In this document: positions 1 to 4,394 of the stretch, one piece after another
Numbering within the stretch: the stretch's first letter is position 1
Layout: the number at the start of each line of letters is the position of its first letter
Source of the DNA: DASQVO01 sp035640715
Lineage (GTDB): Bacteria > Actinomycetota > Actinomycetes > Streptosporangiales > Streptosporangiaceae
Direction of reading: 5' to 3'
Length of the DNA: 9,191 nt
Assembly: GCA_035640715.1 (NCBI GenBank)
Contig: DASQVO010000577.1
Span: forward strand, 1-9,191
Made by a program: the position numbers and the translations under genes
The notes under the pieces: model-generated
What the model was told of the DNA's origin: nothing
The model's database searches: none
Seen by the model: the letters and a program-made list of their open reading frames with translations, nothing else

Positions 1-384
1 GGCAATCGTGGGCAACCCAGGATGGGCGTCTGCCTGCGATGCAGCCCACGTGCACACAAGGTTCACCGTGGCCGTCTGGCCGCCGCCGACTGTCGCATAC
101 CCAGGACATTCGATTACCCCCGGCGGCTGACCCGGGGGCCATAGCCCGACCTGGTAACTGCCAGGGAGCACGGACAGGGTGAAGCGTCCTCCGGGCCGGA
201 CCTTGACCTGAGCGGCCACCCTGCCATCATGTACCGCCTCCACGGTGACCACCTGACCGTTACTGTCCACTCCGCGGACGATGGGGACCTGGCCGGAGAG
301 CGTCCCGTTCCCGCCCGCGCAACCCGCCAGAGGCAGCCCGTCCAAAGCGGCAGCCGGCAGCGCGCCCTTGCCTGCCAGACGCAT
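1..384 (-). CDS. Putative lipoprotein with Ig-like / carboxypeptidase-regulatory-like fold (N-terminal part, runs off the left edge)
   Basis: An open frame begins at the ATG complementary to 382-384 and stays open to base 1, giving 128 codons without a stop. A good ribosome binding site (GGAGG, complement of 389-393) lies 4 bases before the ATG and fixes the start. The N-terminus has basic residues (R2, K6), a hydrophobic stretch and a lipobox-like LAGC ending at Cys22, so the protein is probably exported and lipid-anchored. The D15-G16 pair inside the hydrophobic stretch is unusual for a signal peptide. Residues 28-85 alternate like beta strands and contain GGRFTLSVLPGSYQVGLWPPG-like spacing around 65-85, typical of carboxypeptidase-regulatory or transthyretin-like beta-sandwich domains. 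Cys93 and Cys111 could form a disulfide. The specific function is unknown. The coding frame is well supported; lipoprotein status is likely and the fold is inferred. Confidence 0.72.
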   Translation of the reverse strand, partial: MRLAGKGALPAAALDGLPLAGCAGGNGTLSGQVPIVRGVDSNGQVVTVEAVHDGRVAAQVKVRPGGRFTLSVLPGSYQVGLWPPGQPPGVIECPGYATVGGGQTATVNLVCTWAASQADAHPGLPTIA

Positions 385-560
385 ATCGCCTCCATCCGTT
401 GTGAGCTAGGACGGTTCATGTATCCGGCCGGTTGCATGGCGCGGCATCAGAGCATGTCGTGCCTGGCTAGCTGGCTTCGGGATGAAGCTCCACGGACTGC
501 GCGGAGAATAGCCGGAGAAGTTCCCGCAGCTGTAACGTTTGCGCTGGTCAGGGCATAGTT
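385..560. other. Intergenic region between the lipoprotein start and the tRNA-Tyr fragment
   Basis: This stretch holds the upstream region of the minus-strand lipoprotein gene and whatever DNA replaced the 5' half of the tRNA-Tyr gene. I found no convincing promoter hexamers and no open frame with coding character. Nothing resembling the missing tRNA 5' acceptor strand and D-arm is present. Confidence 0.4.
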
Positions 561-622
561 GGCAGAGGTCTGTAAAACCGTCGGCTCAGCCTTCGATGGT
601 TCGAATCCATCACCTGCCACCA
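561..622 (+). tRNA. tRNA-Tyr(GUA), 3' half only (likely integration or deletion scar)
   Basis: The anticodon loop CTGTAAA is at 570-576 with anticodon GTA. The 3' anticodon-stem strand, the long variable arm expected of a class II tRNA-Tyr (around GTCGGCTCAGCCTTC), the T-arm (GATGG-TTCGAAT-CCATC, 595-611), the 3' acceptor strand ACCTGCC (612-618), the discriminator A619 and an encoded CCA (620-622) are all intact. The expected D-arm and full 5' acceptor strand GGCAGGT are absent. Only GGCAG (561-565) followed by one A precedes the anticodon stem, and the stem itself carries a mismatch. GGCAG may be the true tRNA 5' end joined by an internal deletion, or chance. The fragment should not give a functional tRNA. 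Loss of the 5' half with an intact 3' half matches attachment-site remnants of elements that integrate into tRNA-Tyr, such as SLP1 of Streptomyces. Confidence 0.82.
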
Positions 623-636
623 CAAGGAAGACCAGC

Positions 637-669
637 TCAGGGGCGCTATGGCGTCCCTGACTTGTTTCC
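637..669 (+). terminator. Intrinsic-type terminator downstream of the tRNA-Tyr fragment
   Basis: A 10-bp stem pairs 637-646 (TCAGGGGCGC) with 651-660 (GCGTCCCTGA) through one G-U wobble, with the 4-base loop TATG, and is followed by the short T-rich stretch CTTGTTTCC. It starts 14 bases after the encoded CCA, the expected place for a tRNA terminator. This suggests that the DNA just right of the tRNA 3' end kept its original arrangement. Confidence 0.65.
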
Positions 670-813
670 GGCCTATGCAGCCAGATGCCACCGGAGGCGG
701 CCAGGTGCCGCTGGTCGTGGGATATGCGTGGGATAGATCCCGGCCGGATGCGGCTCTCATAGCTGGGCCTGCCACGGCGGTCGATCTGGCTCGAAGCCGT
801 GGAGAAGTCGTCA

Positions 814-1038
814 TCACAAGTCAGCGGATCGCTGGCCCGGCGGAACCATGTTCCGATAAGCATCGGCCGACTCGCCTTCGGGCAGACTGCGGGTCATTCG
901 GACGAAGACCGGACCGTAGGACGTGCTGAGCTGCCAGGCATCGTGCTGATCGAGATCTGTCTCGCCATACCGCTGCAACAGCGTGACGAGGTGCCAGAAC
1001 TCATCCTCAGTAAGGCGCTTGCTCACGCGCCTAAGCAT
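814..1038 (-). CDS. Small conserved-looking protein of unknown function next to the integrase
   Basis: From the ATG complementary to 1036-1038 the frame encodes 74 residues: an N-terminal LTEDEFWHLVTLLQRYGETDLDQ-like amphipathic helix (about residues 9-31), an aromatic-rich middle (AWQLSTSYGPVFVRMTRSLPEG), and a short polar tail. Residue composition and alternation look like a genuine folded acidic protein rather than a shadow frame. A GTG four codons downstream is an alternative start with an AGG-like ribosome binding site; starts further upstream would read through less protein-like sequence. It lies 86 bases downstream of the integrase stop on the same strand and could be co-transcribed with it. 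I recognise no named family or catalytic motif. A role accessory to the integrative element is only inferred from position; it could equally be a chromosomal gene. Confidence 0.62.
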   Translation of the reverse strand: MLRRVSKRLTEDEFWHLVTLLQRYGETDLDQHDAWQLSTSYGPVFVRMTRSLPEGESADAYRNMVPPGQRSADL

Positions 1039-1124
1039 GACAGGCGGCGGGTTAACCGTTGAGCATGTCGACAGACGAGCGCACATTGCTGTTGCACATC
1101 AACAAGTGGAGCCGGGCACTGCCA

Positions 1125-2300
1125 TCAGGTCTCCCGCAGCGCGGCGTCGATGCGCATGTTGGCGGTCCTTTCGCCGCCGTCCAGGCACTTGGCGTAGACA
1201 CGGAGCAGGACTTCGACGCTGTGCCCGGCGCGTTCGGCAACCTGTGGCGCGGGTACTCCGGCGTTGAGCCAGAGGGAGACGGCGGCGTGCCGCAGATCGT
1301 AGGGACGTCCGGCCAGGGGTGAGGCGACCTGGGCGGGTGTCAGGGCAAGGGTCCGGGCCTCGGCCCACACGTCGCTGATCGCGGTGGAGGCCACAGCCCG
1401 GCCACGGTCGCTGCTGAAGATCCGGCCATCGGAGGCGACGCCGAAGGTATCGATGTGGTGGCGGAGGATGGCGACCAGTTCCGGGGGGATGGGCACGGGC
1501 CGTGTCTCGGTGACGGGGCGGTGTTTGAGCCCGCGTTCGTCGTGGGCTGAGGCGGTGTCGGTCCAGCGCCGGTCGACTTCGGGCCGGGATTTCTCCAGCG
1601 TCAGCCGTCCCCATCCGGTTGCGGGCAGATAACAGTCTTGCTGCCGGAGCCCGACGGCTTCGCCGGGCCGCAGCGCGGCGAAGTACATGCAGGCATACAG
1701 CGCCATGAGCCGCTGGCCACGGGCGTACGGGCCACGGCGTTGCTGGCCGACGTAGGTCACGGCGGTGAGCAGTTCGCGGGCCTGGCGGGGGTTGACCACG
1801 ACGCGGCGGTCAACGACTTCAGAGACCTTCGGTGGTTTCCAGCTCAGCCGGTCCAGCGGGCTGGAGGACAGCTCTTCCAGTTCGACGGCGTAGCGGAGCA
1901 CGTTGGCAAAGACAGATCGCTTGCGGGCGATGGTGGTTGCGCCAGCGACGCGGCCATCCTGAAGTACGGAGATGGCATCGAGAGCGGCGCGGGCATGCTT
2001 GGGCTTGCCGACCTCGCTGACCGGAAGGGATGCCTTTTCCAGCCAGCGCAGGGCGGCTGCCGCTTCGGGGGGCCGGCCCAGGGTGTGGGAAGGGGGTGCC
2101 AGCACGAAATGCCGCAGCGCAGACCGCAGCATGGCGATGTCGAATTGGTCCGGTGGTTCCTCACTGACCACCGCCGGAATCACTGATGCCAGCGCCTCGG
2201 TCATGGCGTCGCGGGTCTTCGGTGCAGCAGAGGGCCATTTCATATCGATGTAGGCGAGGCAGAACTCGAGCCAGGAACGTTCATGCCGGACCGTCGTCAT
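1125..2300 (-). CDS. Tyrosine recombinase / site-specific integrase, possibly lacking its N-terminal arm-binding domain
   Basis: This 391-residue protein has the core-binding and catalytic domains of actinobacterial tra-element or phage integrases, which insert circular elements into chromosomal att sites, often tRNA genes. Counting from the ATG at 2298-2300, the catalytic set is Arg211 (ALRPGEA), probable Lys259 (GLKHRPV), Tyr334-Asp-Leu-Arg337 (RPYDLRHA, with Tyr where many members have His), His360 (AGHSV) and the nucleophile Tyr369 (RVYAK). Residues 10-165 form the helical core-binding domain, including TTIARKRSVFANVLRYAVELE. The protein begins almost directly at the core-binding domain. 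As I recall this family, members usually carry about 60-70 more N-terminal residues that bind arm-type sites, and the DNA upstream in frame does not encode such a domain. There is no good ribosome binding site before the TTG-ATG pair at 2303-2298. It may therefore be 5'-truncated and inactive despite intact catalytic residues. Confidence 0.88.
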   Translation of the reverse strand: MTTVRHERSWLEFCLAYIDMKWPSAAPKTRDAMTEALASVIPAVVSEEPPDQFDIAMLRSALRHFVLAPPSHTLGRPPEAAAALRWLEKASLPVSEVGKPKHARAALDAISVLQDGRVAGATTIARKRSVFANVLRYAVELEELSSSPLDRLSWKPPKVSEVVDRRVVVNPRQARELLTAVTYVGQQRRGPYARGQRLMALYACMYFAALRPGEAVGLRQQDCYLPATGWGRLTLEKSRPEVDRRWTDTASAHDERGLKHRPVTETRPVPIPPELVAILRHHIDTFGVASDGRIFSSDRGRAVASTAISDVWAEARTLALTPAQVASPLAGRPYDLRHAAVSLWLNAGVPAPQVAERAGHSVEVLLRVYAKCLDGGERTANMRIDAALRET

Positions 2301-2303
2301 CAA

Positions 2304-2568
2304 GGGCGCGCCTGCGGCACGCCAGCGCCGGGCCGCAGCCCGCGCAAGGATCGGGAGCAGAAGACGCGAAGTGCCGAAGAGTGAATGCGTGAGACGCGGC
2401 GGGGATGACCACCAGGGCCAGGGCCTCAGCGGGGAATGGCGGGGGTCTGTCCGCGCCAGGGGCGTCGGCTGTGTCGCGCCCTTCGGGCGGAAGCCCTACG
2501 GCGCGACGGCCGACGCCGGGCGGCTGCCCCCGCTACCGCTAGGCCGGTGGTGGCCCGCCGTTACGCTG
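2304..2568. other. Non-coding stretch upstream of the integrase, containing one large hairpin
   Basis: No frame here has convincing protein character or a credible ribosome binding site. In-frame extension of the integrase upstream reads Ala/Arg-rich sequence unlike an integrase N-terminus. The notable content is the imperfect palindrome at 2461-2517, listed separately. No excisionase or regulator gene, which would often sit here in an intact integrative element, is visible. Confidence 0.45.
2461..2517. repeat. Large imperfect palindrome (REP-like or terminator-like hairpin)
   Basis: GGCGTCGGC (2461-2469) pairs with GCCGACGCC (2509-2517), and GTCGCGCC (2473-2480) pairs with GGCGCGAC (2500-2507). 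Bulges of 3 bases on one side and 1 on the other separate the two stem parts. The 19-base loop region contains a nested CTTC-GGGCG-GAAG mini-hairpin (2481-2493). There is no T-run on either side, so a classical intrinsic terminator is unlikely. The decamer CCTACGGCGC (2495-2504) recurs in the palindromic cluster at 9180-9189, which suggests a dispersed palindromic repeat family. Confidence 0.7.
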
Positions 2569-2652
2569 TCACCGGCACCGCGCTAGCCGATCAGTGCGGG
2601 TGACCCGTCCAACGGTGCCGAAGATTCTTTCGCCGCGCAAGATCACAGTCAA
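2569..2652 (-). CDS. Possible 27-residue peptide (left arm of a divergent inverted repeat)
   Basis: A short frame starts at the TTG complementary to 2650-2652, after a good ribosome binding site GGAGGAG (complement of 2658-2664) with 5-base spacing, and reads LTVILRGERIFGTVGRVTRT then DRLARCR. Its sequence is clearly similar to the peptide encoded divergently at 2700-2825 (LTLIFHGKPIGTY...), so the frame is probably, or once was, translated. An alternative reading is that TTGACT (complement of 2647-2652) is a promoter -35 box with AAGAAT (complement of 2624-2629) 17 bases further as the -10. The frame also stays open upstream to 2844, so this could be the 3' end of a longer decayed gene. Function unknown. 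Confidence 0.35.
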   Translation of the reverse strand: MTVILRGERIFGTVGRVTRTDRLARCR

Positions 2653-2713
2653 GGGCGCTCCTCCGTCGCGTCTTCGATGGCGCACAAACCGCGCCCCCCT
2701 TGACTCTGATCTT
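2639..2713. repeat. Inverted repeat with coding arms (20 and 23 bp, 32-bp spacer)
   Basis: The left arm at 2639-2658 (AAGATCACAGTCAAGGGCGC) is matched on the other strand by 2691-2713, with one mismatch and three extra G/C bases. Weaker similarity extends outward, TTTCGCCG on the left against TTTGCCG on the right. Each arm includes TTGACTSTGATCTT read outward, and each is the start of a related short peptide frame. It could be an inverted duplication of one gene start, or the termini of a small non-autonomous element. Confidence 0.7.
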
Positions 2714-2825
2714 CCACGGCAAACCCATTGGCACCTATCAGGTTGGACGGGGCAGACTGGTGGCCGGGCGGATTCGTACTCGTATTCGTCAAGATCGGCT
2801 TGACAGTGAATCGGCGAGGGACTGA
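2700..2825 (+). CDS. Possible 41-residue basic peptide (right arm of a divergent inverted repeat)
   Basis: From the TTG at 2700-2702 the frame reads LTLIFHGKPIGTYQVGRGRL, then an Arg/Ile-rich segment with alternating RIRTRIRQ, and ends DSESARD. It has a protein-like pattern and resembles the minus-strand peptide at 2569-2652: both begin LT[VL]I and share a glycine, a Val-Gly-Arg and a DRL. No ribosome binding site precedes this TTG, and the frame is open further upstream into Arg-rich sequence without a good start, so the true 5' end is unclear. Its stop is 15 bases from the stop of the converging gene at 2841. It may be a pseudogene fragment. No known family recognised. Confidence 0.35.
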   Translation: MTLIFHGKPIGTYQVGRGRLVAGRIRTRIRQDRLDSESARD

Positions 2826-2840
2826 CCACCGTGCTCCGGA

Positions 2841-3197
2841 TCACGTTCGGTCAGTCACTGAAAATCCGCGAGCGCGCAACTCATCGATAGCCTGCGTACG
2901 CCTTGGCAGCACCAGCGAGACGCCGAAGAGTGCGCTCGTCGGATCTTCGAACCTCACGACCGCCAGCCGACGCCAGTAGAAAAGAGGAAGATTAATCCGC
3001 AGATGATCGCAGACGGAAATTTCGCCGACTGCGTCCTTGCTTGCTGAGCGGTCTACTATCCATCTGAAAAATGATGAGCGAACAGTGAGTTCGTCACCGC
3101 CAATGACGAACCTGCCGAACGGCCAACTCACCTGCCACCCGCGCCCTGCACCCTGATCGATATGTATCTCTGTCCGAAAGGACCTGCTTGCTGCCAT
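2841..3197 (-). CDS. Small protein of unknown function, probably an all-beta PH-like fold
   Basis: The frame from the ATG complementary to 3195-3197 encodes 118 residues. Alternating hydrophobic/polar segments such as WQVSWPFGRFVIGGDELTV and RRLAVVRFED, followed by FGVSLVLPRR and a final helix (QAIDELRARGFSV), suggest a small beta-barrel capped by a C-terminal helix, as in PH-like domains. There is no signal peptide or membrane segment. Upstream in-frame starts exist (ATG at 3225-3227 and 3252-3254, GTG at 3273-3275), but the residues they add (WPVCGPPRMQTRLWQ) look less protein-like; none has a strong ribosome binding site. GC content is visibly lower than in the flanking genes, with AT-rich patches near 2980-3070, consistent with acquired DNA. 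It lies between the integrase and the tRNA-Gly scar. The frame is fairly secure; the fold is inference. Confidence 0.6.
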   Translation of the reverse strand: MAASRSFRTEIHIDQGAGRGWQVSWPFGRFVIGGDELTVRSSFFRWIVDRSASKDAVGEISVCDHLRINLPLFYWRRLAVVRFEDPTSALFGVSLVLPRRTQAIDELRARGFSVTDRT

Positions 3198-3355
3198 CTC
3201 GATCACTTGCCAAAGTCTAGTTTGCATCCGAGGCGGGCCACAGACGGGCCACATGCCACGATGATCGACGGGCACTGACGGTCAACCACGGATCGTCGGA
3301 CGTGCATGACCAGCACATACGTATCAGCACGTCGAGCCAGAGGACCATGACCGAT

Positions 3356-3396
3356 CTTCCAAGCTGGTCATGCGGGTTCGATTCCCGTCGCCCGCT
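3356..3396 (+). tRNA. tRNA-Gly(UCC), 3' half only (likely integration scar)
   Basis: The anticodon loop CTTCCAA (3356-3362, anticodon TCC) is followed by the 3' anticodon-stem strand GCTGG, variable loop TCAT, T-arm GCGGG-TTCGATT-CCCGT (3372-3388), acceptor 3' strand CGCCCGC (3389-3395) and discriminator T3396, the base usual for glycine tRNAs. CCA is not encoded. The 5' acceptor strand (GCGGGCG expected), the D-arm and the 5' anticodon-stem strand (CCAGC expected, CCGAT present) are missing, so recognisable tRNA sequence starts exactly at the anticodon loop. Tyrosine recombinases that use tRNA genes often cross over there. It should not form a working tRNA. Confidence 0.85.
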
Positions 3397-3504
3397 CTGT
3401 GCGCTCCGCTCCAGTTTCGAGAGCCGATCATGTGGACCGTTCAAACTCGGTCGATACTGTCACCTCTATGGTGCTGCCCAAGGCCAGTTGCGTGCCCGCA
3501 GGCG

Positions 3505-3520
3505 GCGACATCGATGTCGC
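3505..3520. repeat. Perfect 16-bp palindrome
   Basis: GCGACATCGATGTCGC is a perfect palindrome inside the IS21 terminal region, 53 bases downstream of the istB stop. It could bind a dimeric protein or be a feature of the IS end. It has no loop and no T-run, so it is not an intrinsic terminator. Confidence 0.6.
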
Positions 3521-3572
3521 TTGCCAGCGTGATGGGACCAGGGTGTTGCCACGAGGAAGGGACCACCTGGCG

Positions 3573-4394
3573 TCATGAGTGATCATGGTGGTCTCCTTGC
3601 TTGTCGTCAACGGACACGCCGGGGGCGTGGCCGCGGTTGATGGATGGTTTCTGGCGGCGCCGGTAGGACCCGCCTTCGATGATGAGTTCGTGGGCGGTGG
3701 AGGCGAGCCGGTCGACGGCGGATTGGGCGAGCAGCGGGCCGGCCATCATGGACAGCCACTCTTCTGGGGTGCGGTTCGAGGTCACCACGGTGGAGGTGCG
3801 CTGGTGGCGCTCGACGCAGATCTCGTAGAAGTCGGCGGTCTCGGTGGCATCCAGCGGCTGGAGGGCCAGGTCGTCGATGATGAGCAGGTCCACCCCGGCG
3901 AGGCGGCGGATCTCGGCGTCCAGGGTGTTGTCCAGCCGGGCGGCCTTGAGCCGCTTGAACAGCTTGGCGGCGGCGGCCATGTGGACGGTGCGGCGCCGCC
4001 GGATCGCGATGTGGCCGAGCGCGCAGGCCAGATGTGTCTTGCCGACCCCGACCGGCCCGAGAATCAGGGCGCCGTGGGCGGCGCCGGGGAACCGCAGGCT
4101 GACCAGCTCGTTCCATAGCTGCCGGTCGTAGCGGATGGCGGCGGTCTCGTCCCATGTGTCCAGCCGCATCGCGGGGCCGGGCCCGGCGGCCCGGGCGCGC
4201 AGCGAGGCGGACTTGGCTTCCCGGCGGGTGACCTCGTCGGCCAGGACGAGCTCGAGGAAGTCGGCGTGGGTCATCTTCTGCTGCCGGGCCAGGGTGAGCC
4301 GCTCGGGCAGGGTGTGCAGCATCTGGCCGAGCTTGAGCGCCCGCAGCGTCTTGCGCAGGTCCGGGCTGACGGCATCGCGCACGGGGGCGGTCAT
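3573..4394 (-). CDS. istB: IS21-family transposition helper ATPase IstB
   Basis: IstB is the AAA+/DnaC-like ATPase that assists the IstA transposase in target selection and strand transfer. The 273-residue protein is full length for the family. It has an N-terminal helical region (PDLRKTLRALKLGQMLHTLP, about 11-30), Walker A GPVGVGKT (113-120), Walker B LLIIDD (170-175), a sensor-like VTSN (204-207), and the characteristic C-terminal segment LLAQSAVDRLASTAHELIIEGGSYR, with the likely arginine-finger region at DRL (228-230). The start at 4394 is supported by GGAGG 8 bases upstream and by the one-base TGATG overlap with the istA stop, the usual translational coupling of the pair. The open frame extends further upstream, but only as a shadow of istA. 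The extreme C-terminus (DDKQGDHHDHS) is polar. The gene looks intact, although its partner is truncated. Confidence 0.93.
   Translation of the reverse strand: MTAPVRDAVSPDLRKTLRALKLGQMLHTLPERLTLARQQKMTHADFLELVLADEVTRREAKSASLRARAAGPGPAMRLDTWDETAAIRYDRQLWNELVSLRFPGAAHGALILGPVGVGKTHLACALGHIAIRRRRTVHMAAAAKLFKRLKAARLDNTLDAEIRRLAGVDLLIIDDLALQPLDATETADFYEICVERHQRTSTVVTSNRTPEEWLSMMAGPLLAQSAVDRLASTAHELIIEGGSYRRRQKPSINRGHAPGVSVDDKQGDHHDHS

Larger units (their letters stand above)
561..3396. mobile_element. Probable remnant zone of tRNA-targeting integrative element(s)
   Basis: This stretch is bounded by two tRNA 3' halves in the same orientation (Tyr at 561-622, Gly at 3356-3396) and contains a tyrosine integrase of the type that recombines at tRNA genes, plus small genes of unknown function. 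No replication, transfer, excisionase or regulatory genes are visible, so any element is reduced to a remnant. Because the two bounding tRNA fragments differ, they cannot be the two ends of one element. They more likely record two separate events, or one element whose partner end lies outside the window. Confidence 0.4.

Noticed and set aside
447..863. Minus-strand frames reading GDGFEPSKAEPTVLQ and similar across the tRNA-Tyr fragment
   Set aside because: This is the well-known spurious translation of antisense tRNA sequence, and the rest of the frame has no protein character.
1638..2186. 182-residue plus-strand frame opposite the integrase
   Set aside because: It lies wholly antisense to the well-supported integrase coding sequence; long shadow frames are expected at this GC content.
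561..3396. The two tRNA fragments as the left and right ends of a single integrated element
   Set aside because: One is tRNA-Tyr and the other tRNA-Gly. They share only the general T-loop consensus, so they cannot be the direct repeats of one integration event.
3217..3444. Minus-strand frame with SGRRESNPHDQ across the tRNA-Gly fragment
   Set aside because: Spurious translation of the antisense tRNA 3' end; no ribosome binding site or coherent protein sequence.
3579..4118. 179-residue plus-strand Gly/Val-rich frame opposite istB
   Set aside because: Antisense shadow of istB, whose Walker motifs fix the true coding strand.
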